From: Eucommia ulmoides | Taxonomy: Eukaryota; Streptophyta; Magnoliopsida; Garryales; Eucommiaceae | Direction of reading: 5' to 3' | NCBI GenBank assembly: GCA_016647705.1 | Contig: CM028330.1 | Span: 53,060,897 to 53,124,896, forward strand | DNA: 64,000 nucleotides | Part shown: piece by piece, positions 36,245 through 47,117 of the stretch | How the letters are laid out: every line of letters starts with the position of its first letter | How positions within the stretch are numbered: the stretch's first letter is position 1 | Made by a program: the position numbers and the translations under genes | The notes under the pieces: model-generated | The model's database searches: none | What the model was told of the DNA's origin: nothing | The model's input: only the letters and a program-made list of their open reading frames with translations

Positions 36245-37329
36245 GCTTCTCTCTCTCTAGCGCTTCTCTCTCTTCTGCGTTACGTTGTGAAATTGCTACG
36301 AAATTGTGATTTCCGAGGGTTCGTCTCAAACACGATCAATTACTGTGAAATTTGTTTGTTTCTTACTTTACGAAAAGCAAAGTAACAACAGCTACAACGA
36401 GTACAAATACAACATGTTCACCGACTACGACAAGGCTATAACAGCTCACCAACTATAACAAGGTCATCTTCATCGACGTATATGAAGGTGTTCGGGTACA
36501 ACAATATGTTGTGGAAGTTTCAAATCATGATGGTCGGAGTTTCAGATCTGCCCTTCGTCGTCGTTCGTCGCTTCTTGATTCGATCTGCTGGTTCGAGGAA
36601 GGCGATTCGATTCTATTTTAGATAGTAGATATATTGAAGATCCCATTAAAAGTCCAATGGGCATCACTAATTTCTCCTCATAACGAAAATCATCCAAGAA
36701 GAAAAGTTGAAAACCCCTAAAATTTCTTCTGAGGTCGGTCTCTTTCTCTCTCTCTCCCCTGTTTGGTTGTTTTTCACCAATTGCTTCATCTAGTTAAATT
36801 AACTAATTGCAAGGGTTCCGACGACATTGACGGCGCCGGTGATGACGGAGAGCAAGGACTATGGAGGAAGAGGAAGATTGCGAGAGGGAGATGAGGAATC
36901 TACAAGAGTTATGGTTGAAGATAGGCGGTAATCTAAAGAAGGCGAAACAGTGAAGAAGGGTAAATTCGTCACTTTAAAATATTTAGGAGTATTTGGTGCA
37001 ATCAAGCACTTTTTATGGGACTATTTGGTGCAAAAAAAACATTATGGACTATCTTGTAGATTTGTTAATTTAACAAGACTATTTAGTATTTTTCTCAAAA
37101 AAATAAGAAAGAAAGTAGGAAGGGGCCACCCCACGTGGCAGATCGAGGAAGGGCAGTAGAAAAAACTCTAAAATTCTAGAAAATTCTTTTTTTTAGCCTT
37201 TTTTTTTCAATTTTACCCTTTCTCAGTCCAATTTGGACTGGGCTTTGGCGGCCAGACATAGTTTTGAGGGTTTCCTAAGTGTTTTTACGCCTAATATTCT
37301 CCTATAAATAGGACCCTCCTATTCGTTAT

Positions 37330-37620
37330 GAGTCCTTTTTTTTCATTACTCTAAACGATCTTCTAAACAGACACTTGTTCGTCATGAGTATTGTCATGAG
37401 TCTCTGTTTTTTATCATTCTAGACGATCTTCTAAACCGACATTTATTCATCATGAGTATTGTCATGAGTCTTTTTTTCATCATTCTAAACGATCCTCTTA
37501 ACAGACACTTGTTCATCATGAGTATCATCTTGAGTCATTCTTTTATCACTCTAAACGATCCTCTAAACGAACACTTGTTCATCATGAGTATCGTCATGAG
37601 TCATTTTATTTTATTTGTTT
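37330..37620 (+). repeat. Tandem repeats of about 65 bp (block 1)
   Basis: Four to five units of about 60-66 bp containing CTAAACGATCCTCTAAAC and CTTGTTCATCATGAGTAT. The same unit forms the blocks at 42845-43056 and 44350-44500, all near the 3' end of internal regions of the gypsy-type elements. Confidence 0.85.
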
Positions 37621-37722
37621 TGTCGTTGAAAAATTCACTTTGAAGAAAAATTGGACGATCAAAATGATGTGATCTTTTGTCTTTATCAAGCAAGTGGAAC
37701 TCGCATGACAAAGAGAGGCAGC

Positions 37723-40184
37723 TGTAGATACGACATTTTGACTGCCCTATAAAAATTTATGTTTTATTTTATAGCTAACTTTGTTTATTTAACTTGGTTT
37801 TTATTTATTTTATTTCCAAAAAATCAAAAAAACATATATAAAAAAATTGAAATGAAATAAAGGGAGTTAAATTGAAAGAATGAGAAAAAAGGGGATTGAA
37901 TGTGAATAAGAGGAAAGATAGAGGAGAGTGGGGCCCCTTTTGGGTCCAAACCATGAAGTGTGAGAGAGAAATAGAGGAGAGAAAGATGAGAGAGAGCCGA
38001 GAGAGGAGAGGTAGAGAGAGTGAGAGAATGTATGAGAGAGAGTGAAAATTATATGCATCAGTGGGCCCCTCTTTTTGCCTTATCAGTGTGTGTGTGCATG
38101 TAAAAAACCAGTAGGCCTCTTTCTTTTACCATGTGTGTGTGAGTGAGAATGAGAGAGAGAGAGAGGAAAAGAGGTGGGAACCCCTGCTGCCATGTGTATG
38201 TGTGTGCACGTGAGAGAGAGTGGAGAAAGGGCCAGCGGCCCACTGCCACGTGTCGTCGACTGAAAGGCGGCGGACAGGCTTGTTTCCCTCACACGCCCAA
38301 AACCCTAAGGGATTTCTTTGCCCTTTTCTTCCAATTTTACCCTTTCCTAGTCCGACTTGGACTGGATTTAGGCGGCCAGACTTAGTTTTTAGGGTTTCCT
38401 AAGTGGTTTTCATGTCCCATCTTCTCCTATAAATAAGACCCTCCTCCTTCTAACTGATTCATTCAGAAATTGAGAGAAAAAAACCCTTAGTGAGTGATTC
38501 TCATCGTAAACCCTTTTAAAAAGCTGTTTGCACGAGAGGAAAAACCCAAGTATCAGGATTCTTGGCCTAGAACATGTATGTTTTTTTATTTTAATTCTTT
38601 TTTCAGTTTATTTTATTCTTTTCGCAATTTAAATTCCTGCAAATTTTATTTTTTTAATTGTTCGATGACTCGATAAAAAATGTCAGGATAAGATTCTTTA
38701 TTCTCAATCTGAATCTTTGAACGTTTAAACGAGGACACTATCTCACTATTTTTTTATTTTTTGCATTTATTTATTTATTTTGTTTACAAATTCATAAAAA
38801 AATTAAAAAAAATAAGTTGTCTGATGATCCGATGAAAACGTCGGGGTGGACTTCTCGTGTGGAACTTAATCTCGAACGTTAGGTGAAGGATGTTTGACTC
38901 TTTGTTTTTCTGTTTTTATTTTTATTTTATTTTAATTATTATTATTTTTTTCCTTACAAAATTCTTTAAAAAAACAAAACAAAAAAAACACTAGGATGAT
39001 GAGCCTGCCCAATTTAAGAAAGACAACTTTTGCTTACACTGTTTCCTTTCTTTCTAATTTTTGCTTTTCATTTGTCTTGAAAAGAAATCATTGTTTTTTC
39101 TTGTTTTGAAAACAATTGATACAACAAGTTGTTTTTTGTTCTAGTTTTTAAATGCAAATTTGAGATAAGGAAACAGTGACGAATTGGGCGGTCATTATTT
39201 TTCATGTTCACTATTCTGGATTTGTTTCTTTTCAATGAAATAATAATAATAATAATAATTAATTGTTTTGTAAAAATTAATTCCCACAAGCCTTAAGTTG
39301 AATTCAACGATTCAAAACATTGAAGAAAAGATTTCTCTACTGACAATTTGATTCTCCAAATAAAATAAATTTATAAAATAATCGGTTTAGTAAATCATTT
39401 TCCTTCACCGAGTTGTTTCGTTGAATTTTATTTAAGTTTTGGTAGAATTAATTTTGACAAAACGCGTTTCCGTGATATTCCCTTATTCTTACTTTCATAG
39501 AATTTAAGGGATTATTAAATTGAAATTTCTTTAAATTAATTGGACAAATTAAGAAAGTTGGCATTTTGTGACATTGCATTTGTAGAAAATTTATATCATA
39601 TTTCACGTCATTTTGCATGTTGATTTTGCATCACTTAGAAAATATTTTGACTTGCCCACTTCAATTCAAAGAATTTCATCGGAAACACATATAAAAACAC
39701 TGTCGGGGACCATTCTTATCGAATCCTTAATATTCGATAAGAGGTTATACCGGAGGAACATTTCAAAAAATCCAAAAACTTGTCCTACCTTATTTGTGAA
39801 AATACCAAAAAGATTTTATAAGAAGAAAATGATTTCAAAATAAAATAAAACACTTGGACTAAACTAATTGGACATAAGATACCGTTTTTGAACGGACATC
39901 TTGGGATGCCTAACACCTTCTCCGAGCGTAACTGACCCCCGAGCCTTTAAATGAATCTTTGGTTGATCGTGTTTTGAAGTCAAATTTTACTTAGGTCTTT
40001 TAAATTTCTTTTCTAAAAATTCGGTGACCTAGCACACCATTTAAATTCAATACTAGGTGGTGACTCCTTATTTTTTTAAAAACGGCCTAAGTATTTTTTG
40101 AAAACTGACGCTTTAAAAACTCCCTCTCCTTAAACTTATTTATTATTATTTTTCTTCTTTGGAAAAACGGGTCGGGTCGGGTCA
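37723..40184 (+). repeat. Second LTR of the gypsy-type cluster
   Basis: About 2.46 kb, starting TGTAGATACGACATTTTG after AAAGAGAGGCAGC and ending GGGTCGGGTCA before the primer-site-like TGGCGACTCC. It contains a TATA-like CTATAAATAAGACCCTCC near 38427. It aligns by eye with 44626-46920, with many differences, so it is old. Confidence 0.75.
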
Positions 40185-43056
40185 ACTGGCGACTCCACTA
40201 GGGATAATTAGAGGGTCGAACCTAATATGTCCAAATAAGTCCAGCTATACCATGTCCGAATATTATATTTTATTTTGTTTTCTTTTCCTTCTATTTTTGT
40301 AAATAAATTGTGATGTTTTCTCTTTTCTTTCTTTTCTCTCGGGCTCTTATATTGTTATAAAACCTCCGACACAAGTACAGTTGTCTTGTATTCATATTAT
40401 CCCCACAGGATTCTATGAGTACGAATGGATTTTAAGACTACCTAAGACCCATGTCAACTAATAAATGGGTCTGTTGTAAGAACAGGATGAGACAGAAAAA
40501 TTGGTCCCAGAAAAGTAATTTCGATTCTCCCCATCCAAAGTCAGGTCTTTACTCGCAGCCAGGCCTAGACTCATTCCAGGATGACATTAGAAAGTAATCT
40601 TGAATATCCCCGTACGCCCAGATGGCTCGAATGCAGGAAACCATCGACATGCTGAGAGAAAGGATTAACGAACTTAGTCGACCTCAGGAGGTGCTTGTCC
40701 TTCCATCTAGTGAAACTCATGTGACTGAATCACAAATTGGAAACCCTCCAAGTGTCGGGATGGAAAACTCAGTGCCGAATTCGAACCTTGTCGACCCAAA
40801 CTTCGTGGTTTCGGTCTACTATGGACCTCAGATAGTCCATCACCCTTTCATCTATAGAGCTCCAGCATATCCTAGCCAATGGCATGTCTATCAAGTCTCA
40901 CCCAATGGCCCGACCCCTTCTGCACTACAAATCGTCATTTACTCGGAGAGGGTCGTTGCTCCACCAAGGATCCAATAGCCAATCAACAGGCCTCGACCAT
41001 CGAAATCGAAAACAGAAATAAAAAAAATAAAAATAAATAAATAAATCTAAAATGCTACAAAACCAGGGTTTTTGTTTATTTTCAATTTGCTAGGTGTTTT
41101 TGATAAAAATAGGAAATCTTCACGTACTCACCTTTCCATTTCGTTGGTCTTTTGGATGAAAAATGATTTGTTCTGTAATGGCTTTTTAAATTTCAATAAT
41201 GCAATACTGTTTATCCAAAACTGTGATCTAATGTTTGAATTTTACTATTTTAGGTGCTCAAAATTGCCTGCATATATTGTATGTGATGTAACCGAGCTAG
41301 GACGTGAAAGTATGATTTCAATACAGAGCTAGACCACGATCCAATAGGACTAGAAACAAAGAAAGATTTTGTTTAGCCAAACGATGGTGAGATCTAAAAG
41401 GCCCTTGACCAAATCCGATAGCAATTCCAGAGTATCGGGGGATTTGAAAGTCAAGATTGGTATCCCTTGTCCTAACGATGCTTTGATATATTGTTGCAAG
41501 CTGATCAAACTATCTCCGGTTGTTCTTTAGTGATTGATAAAATTGGGTGTAAATATCATGGTTCGCCTGTTGTCTGAGTTACCTAATGGCGAAAAGAGAA
41601 CACAATCATCCTAGGTCAATGATCCCAATGAAGAAACTCTCAAATGTTGCAAGAAGGTCTCCATTCGCAAAGAAGATCAAGTTCATTGATAAGCTCGGTT
41701 GCCCCTGAACCATCGCAAGTTCGATCATCTATTTAAAAAAAATGAAAGAAAAAAAAAGGAAAAAAAAAAAAGAAAAAAAAAGTGAAAATGTGGAGTAACC
41801 GAGTAAGAAGTGTTGGTGCAAATAAGAAAGAGATTAGACGAGGAAAGAAAGATGATAGTTTCATCCGTTCAAGGTTTTCGCCTCAACTCAATTTGGCAGG
41901 CAAACAACGTTTTTCGGGATCAGAACTTGATGGATTTGAATGGAATCAGAATTTGTGGAAAAAAACATTGGTCGTGGTTGGGAAGTGTATTGGAAGCATA
42001 TTTCTTGGCAATCCGACTCAAGATCTCACAGAAAATTGTATCAGGCATTAAAGGTACTCGTTTAGTAATTTTTTACATTTGCCTTTTTTTTTTACTAAAT
42101 CAATTTTGCAGGACTTGAGAAAACACAAAGTATGTAGGAGTATTAGAATCCCAAGTATCAAAGCACCTAAAAATTATAAAAGACAAAACTCCAGTCAAAC
42201 AAGTCAAGGAGACCTTTATGAGGCATGTTGAACCCTCCCCCTGAGTTGAAAAGTGAAATCTCGAAAATTAAAAAAAAAAAAAAAAAGGTCTCATCGAATC
42301 ACCCCAAGACATGTTGTGCCCTGAGTTGGAAAGCGAAGTTTATAAATTCAAATGGAAGAATCTCCCGATATGCTTTGATCCAAGCACGATCACCCGAAGC
42401 GATTATGGCCGAAAGGGGGGAACGGAATTGTGAGTCATCAAAGATAACAATTTTTCAGACTAAAATTTTGTTTTGAAAGTGTTATTTTACAGAGATCTCA
42501 AAAGGACTGGAAGCATGAATTTCCCTATCACTAGGGTTTTTTACCTTCCTCCTGACTCAAATTGGAGATTCTTATTGCTGAAAATTCAGAAGCTCTAAAT
42601 GAGCATCCGGGTATGCGTTTTGCCCTAAAATGGACGTCAAGTGAACTACGCTAAACCTAATTCTCGGCGTAGTATTAAGGTATGTAGGCAACTTGTAAAG
42701 ATTCGGTCATTTGAGAGTTGGCTGGGGTACATTTTATATCTTTGCTCTCTCATATTTGCTCAGCCAAAAACTGGGGCATATTCTATGCCTCTGGACCTTT
42801 TTTTGTCCCCCAACCAAGAGGGCTTAGGCTTGAGCTATTTTCTATCACTTTAAACGATCCTCCAAACGAACATTTGTTCTTCATGAGTATCGTCATGAGT
42901 CATTCTTTTATTACTATTAACGATCCTCTAAACGGATACTTGTTCATCATGAGTATCGTCATGAGTTATTCTTTTATTATTCTAAACGATCCTCTAAACA
43001 GACACTTGTTCGTCATGAGTCTTTTTTTTATTACTCTAAACGATCCTCTAAACGGA
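40185..43056 (+). pseudogene. Internal region of the gypsy-type element (fossil)
   Basis: It starts with the primer-site-like TGGCGACTCCACTAGGG. The stretch 40622-40978 encodes a gag-like segment (MQETIDMLRERINELSRPQ). The remainder to about 42840 has gag-like scraps but no recognisable protease, reverse transcriptase or integrase. It is a broken or non-autonomous element; other open frames in this region are not genes. Confidence 0.55.
42845..43056 (+). repeat. Tandem repeats of about 65 bp (block 2)
   Basis: Four units of the same CTAAACGATCCTCTAAACGG...CATCATGAGTATCGTC type as block 1, running up to the insertion point of the solo LTR at 43062. Confidence 0.85.
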
Positions 43057-43061
43057 CATTT

Positions 43062-44344
43062 TGTAATATCCTAAAAATTTATATTTTATTGTTTTATATC
43101 TTTGGGATTGGTTGTAATTGATGGTATAAATAAATATTTAATAATTTATGCGGGTTGAAAGTGTAATTTTAAGGTCTAATAACAATATTATGTAATACTT
43201 GGGGGTATTTGTGTAATTTCAAACAAAAATCTTGCATGCATTGCATGAAAGTTAGAACATGTGTAAGGGCTACCTAGTAGGTTGGAAACGTGTGAAAGAA
43301 AATGAGAAAGGAAGAAGATGAGATGGGTATGTGGGTCCTATTTTTGTTTTATCATTATAATTGTGTGTTCTGAAATTGGTTTTGGGGGGAGGGGAGGAAG
43401 TCAAAGCAAATAATGGTGTAAGAGGCCAACCCATATGGGTAGATGGAAAGAGAGCTGAAAGATTGAGAGGGGTGGGTCCCACGTGTATGATATTACACTA
43501 TACATATTATCATGCGTAAATAAATAAGAGGGAGCCGAGAGATTGAGGGAGGAAAGAGCAGATAAGGCGGACGACGCAAAAATAAAATAAAAAAGACAAA
43601 GTGAATAGGCAAAAAAAAAAAAAAAAAAAAGAGGAAGAATAGTAACAGGAGAAATATAATTTCCAATTATAATTTTTAGATTCAGGTAGAATTTTTAACT
43701 CTTTTAATATACGTATTTAATGTTCCTATTGTGTAATTCATGCATGCTATTATTGTTAAATTTTAACTGTTAAATTTTATGAAATAATTATGATTATGTG
43801 AAAATTATGTGGGAATCATGCTAAGGTGTTTTATTTGTCGCGTTAATTAAATGTACGTATTAGAGGGGTTGGAGTTCTACTGAGTGTTGGCTCACAACCC
43901 CACAGTTTTGGTTGCAGGACTAGTGAGGACGAATCGACGCCGAAAATTACATTAGAATTTCTACTTGTAATAATGGTAGTTAATATTTACCGTTGTAAAA
44001 ATTGACTCGATAAATTGAATATAATTATTGTCGTCATTTTTAAATCGATAATTATAACTGTTGCATTAGTTGTAAATTTTCTCCGATTTATAATGGATAT
44101 TCGGTTTTAGTATTAAGGGCCGGTAAGAATGAGACGGCGATAAAAAATTTATTTGAATATTTAATTTATAATAATTGTACTGATTATTCACCATAGAAAA
44201 ATCTGATTCGGTAGATCAATATTTATCACCATCGCATGTAAAATTTTTCAAATTTTTATTAAATAGAGACTAGTGATTCGGTTTAATGTTAAATTATTTA
44301 AGGGGAGAAACCGCGTGGCGGCCCAGGGAAACCGGGCCGTTACA
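43062..44344 (+). mobile_element. Solo LTR with 5-bp TSD
   Basis: It starts TGTAATATCC and ends GGGCCGTTACA, flanked by a perfect duplication CATTT (43057-43061 and 44345-44349). It is 1,283 bp with no coding sequence. It interrupts a tandem repeat array of the gypsy-type element, so it arrived later. Its late part (ACTGAGTGTTGGCTCAC) and its end resemble those of many plant Ty3/gypsy LTRs. A related fragment is at 1454-1745. Confidence 0.85.
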
Positions 44345-44349
44345 CATTT

Positions 44350-44505
44350 GTTCATTATGAGTATCGTCATGAGTCATTCTTTTATTACACTAAACAATCC
44401 TCTAAACGGACAGTTGTTCGTCATGAGTATCCTCATGATTCATTTTTCTATTACTCTAAACGGACACTCGTTCGTTATGAATATTGTCATGAGTCATTTT
44501 ATTTT
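44350..44505 (+). repeat. Tandem repeats of about 65 bp (block 3)
   Basis: Continues the array of block 2 after the solo LTR, with about three partial units, and leads to the purine tract at 44612-44624. Confidence 0.8.
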
Positions 44506-44625
44506 ATTTATTTTGTCGTTGAAAAATGCACTTTGAAAAAAAAAATTAGAAAATGAGACGTTCCAAATAACGTGATCTTTTATCTTCGTCAAACAAGTAG
44601 AATTCGCATGACAAAGAGGGGCAGT

Positions 44626-46920
44626 TGCAGACATGACATTTTGGCTGCCCCTAAAAAATTATATGCTTTATTTTATAATTAACTTTGTGTTATTTAACTT
44701 TGTTTTTATTTTATTTTATTCCAAAAAATACAAAGTAGTTAAAGAAAAAGAAAAAAAAAATAATAAAAAAAAAAGGAGTGAAATTGAAAGAAGAAAATAT
44801 TGGGGGGAGGGGGGCCGCATATTCAAATTGTGAGAGAAAGAATAGGAGCGAGAGAGAGAGAATTCGGTGGGCCCCTCTAGTCCAACCAAGAGAGGGAGGA
44901 AATGAAGAGAGAAGGAGAAAAAGTGAGAGAATCCGTTGGAAGGGAGGAAAGAAAGAGAGAGTAGTGTGGTGGGTTCCACTTTGACTTGTCAACTCTTACA
45001 CAGAAAAAAATAAAAAAGAAAGTGGGGAGGGGCCACCGCCACGTGGCAAACTGAGGAAGGACGGTGGAAAATACTCTTAAAATTCCAGAAAATTCAAAAA
45101 AAAAAATTAGCCTTTTTCCCAGTCCAAACGGCCAAACTTAGTTTTGAGGGCTTAGTAAGTGTTTTCTACACTTAATCTTCTTTTATAAATAGGAACATCC
45201 TCCTCTTAATTTATTCATTGAAAAATTGAGAAAAAATATTTCTTAAAGAGTGATTCTCATCATAAATTCTTTTGTGAAGTTGTGTGCGAGAGAGAAAAAA
45301 CACGAGCATTGAGATTCTTGACCTATAACATGCATGTTTTCTTATTTTTAATTCTTTTTTCAATTTATTTTATTCTTTTCGCAATTTAAATTTCTGCAAG
45401 TTTTATTTTTTTAATTGTCCGATGACTTGATGAAAAACGTCAGGATGAGGTTCCCCATTCTCAATCTAAACATTTGAGCGTTTAGATAAGGACACCAGCT
45501 GGTATGTGTTTTTTTTTGTAATTCATATATAAAAAAAAAAAGGGTCGTTCGATGATCCAATGAAAACGCCGAGATGGGTTTCTCGTGTAGAACTTAATTC
45601 CAATTGTTAGGTAAATGATGTTTTATTGTTTATTTTCTGTATTTTTTTATTTTTTTTTTATTCTTGTTATCAAAACCCTAAAAATAAAAAATAAATAATC
45701 TAAAAATAATAAAATATTTGTTTGTAGAAATTAATTCTTACCAAACTCATGATGAATCCGACGATTCAATAAATCTAAAAAAGTTTTCCATGGTTTCGTT
45801 TCCATTCCTCGACTCGTGTAGAATTTAGAAACAAATGATTTTAGGAAATTTCTTTCCTCAGTAAATTTTTCATGAGATTCCGCTTAAGTTTCAGAAAAAT
45901 TAATTTCAACAAATATTGTTTCCGTGAACCTCCCCTTAGTTTAAATATTCATAAAATTCGAAAAAAATTCAAATCGGGATTTCTTTAAATTAATTGGACA
46001 AACTTAAAATAGACACTACTTGCATCCATCTAACATATTTTTTTCTTGTATCATTTAGATACTTTCTTCACTTTCACTTTTTTATATTTCATGCATACAA
46101 ATTTTTTATTTTATAATTAAAATTGCTTCTTCATATTTAGTCACGACACATACACTATTTGCATTTTTTATTAAATAATTAAATCATTGTCACTCATAAT
46201 CACATTAATGCACGTAGTGTTCCCTGTTTAATCCTCGTATTCATATCATCCTATATTGGCATATTTAAATTAAACTCTTTAGTTTTTTTGGTCACTTTCG
46301 CATAAATAAAATAAATTTCATATAATTTTAGTTTCTGCATTTATATTTTCATATTTATTCACTTATTTTAGTTTACCTATTTAAAATAAAGAATTCTCTT
46401 GGAAACATATATAAATACCTCCCAGGGACCATTCTTGTTGAATTTTTAATATTCGATAAGAGGTTATATCGGGGGGAACATTCCCCAAAAAAATACATAA
46501 ACTTGTCCCACTTTATTTTTAAAAAATACCAAAAATATTTTATAAGAAAGAAAAGATTTTAAAATAAAATAAAACATTCGGACTTAAATTAATTGAATTT
46601 AATTGGACATAAGATGCCGTTTTTGGATAGGCGTCTTGGGGTGCCTAATACTTTCCCTGAGCGTAACTGACCCCCGAACTTTTAAATAAATATTTGGTTT
46701 GACCGTGTTTTTTTGGAGTCAACTTTTACTTAGGCCTTTTAAATTTACTTTCTAAAATTCGATGACCTAACACACTATTTAAATCCAATCTTAGGTGATG
46801 ACTCCTCAATTTTTTTAAACGGCCTAAGTATTTTTTGAGAAAAACTGGCGCTTAAAAAACTCCTCTCTCCTTAAGCTATTTATTATTTAATATTTTTTCC
46901 TCTCAAAAAGGGGCACGTCA
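44626..46920 (+). repeat. Third LTR of the gypsy-type cluster
   Basis: About 2.3 kb, beginning TGCAGACATGACATTTTGG after AAAGAGGGGCAGT and ending GGGGCACGTCA. It runs collinear with the second LTR (for example CCGATGACTTGATGAAAAACG, GAGCGTAACTGACCCCCGA). Confidence 0.75.
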
Positions 46921-46960
46921 GAAGGCAATGAAGACGATACACAAAGGGGAGAAGAAGTAA
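46921..46960 (+). pseudogene. Host-gene fragment, unrecognised (right part)
   Basis: Directly after the last LTR, GCAATGAAGACGATACACAA... reads AMKTIHKGEKK and then TAA (46958-46960), in the frame expected to follow WDKE at 34832 if one copy of the GGAGG/GAAGG duplication is counted. It therefore looks like the carboxy end of the same fragment as 34562-34832. Short, so only moderately certain. Confidence 0.4.
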
Positions 46961-47117
46961 GGAAGGAAGGCTAAAATTGTCATTTCGAAAAAAATAAAAA
47001 CTGGCTTATGCAAACTAGCGCCTTATAAAAGATTATTGTATGCAAAAAAAAAAGGTTATGGGTTCATCTTGTAGATTTAACCTTTTAAGTGAACTCTTTT
47101 GGTATTTTTTCCTATTT
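46961..47117. mobile_element. Right-end arm of a Mutator-like element
   Basis: AAGGCTAAAATTGTCATTTCG, then CTTATAAAAGATTATTGTATGCAAAAAA, then CATCTTGTAGATTTAACC and GGTATTTTTTCCTA run parallel to the right arm of the Pack-MULE at 36955-37096 (AGGGTAAATTCGTCACTTT, CAAAAAAAACATTATGG, ATCTTGTAGATTTG, AGTATTTTTCTC). It is probably the right end of a related element that once carried the gene fragment 34562-34832/46921-46960. No left end was found. Confidence 0.45.

Larger units (their letters stand above)
35227..37096. mobile_element. Pack-MULE carrying an eIF4B-like exon
   Basis: Inserted in an LTR and flanked by a perfect 9-bp duplication AAAAAAATA (35218-35226 and 37097-37105). The left arm and the complement of the right arm share, in order, TACCAAGAAGTC/TACTAAATAGTC, CCAAATACATC/CCAAATACTCC and TGACGATTTTACCC/TGACGAATTTACCC, so the terminal inverted repeats are about 110-140 bp and diverged. 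Inside are an AACACGAT-type minisatellite (about 35335-35560, again near 35825), the first exon of an eIF4B-like gene on the minus strand (36026-36244) with its CT-rich leader, and a GACGA-rich segment near 36815-36940. No transposase is seen. A non-autonomous Mutator-like element holding a piece of a host gene fits the definition of a Pack-MULE. Confidence 0.75.
34833..37330 (+). repeat. First LTR of the gypsy-type cluster, split by a Pack-MULE
   Basis: 34833-35226 follows the start of the other two LTRs (TTTATTTTATAGTTAACTTTG, TTGTGAGAG...AATTCGGTGGGCC). After the 1.9 kb insert, 37106-37330 resumes the same LTR (GGGGCCACC...ACGTGGCAG, CTCCTATAAATAGGACC). It is incomplete compared with the other copies and passes directly into the tandem repeats at 37330. 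Confidence 0.7.
34833..46920 (+). mobile_element. Nested cluster of Ty3/gypsy-type elements with long LTRs
   Basis: Three LTRs of one family (starts at 34833, 37723 and 44626, each beginning TGTAGACAC- or TGCAGACAT-like then GACATTTTG) lie in tandem with internal sequence between them, an LTR-internal-LTR-internal-LTR layout. A purine tract AAAGAGGGGCAG precedes the second and third. TGGCGACTCCACTAGGG (from 40187), just after the second LTR, resembles the primer-binding site of Tat/Ogre-like elements. Outside the cluster GGAGG (left) and GAAGG (right) may be an eroded duplication. The cluster is interrupted by a Pack-MULE and by an unrelated solo LTR. No polymerase is recognisable. The remains are old and heavily broken. 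Confidence 0.7.

Noticed and set aside
41782-42118. Overlapping open frames of about 90-100 codons
   Set aside because: They lie in the decayed internal region of the gypsy-type element and match no host family.
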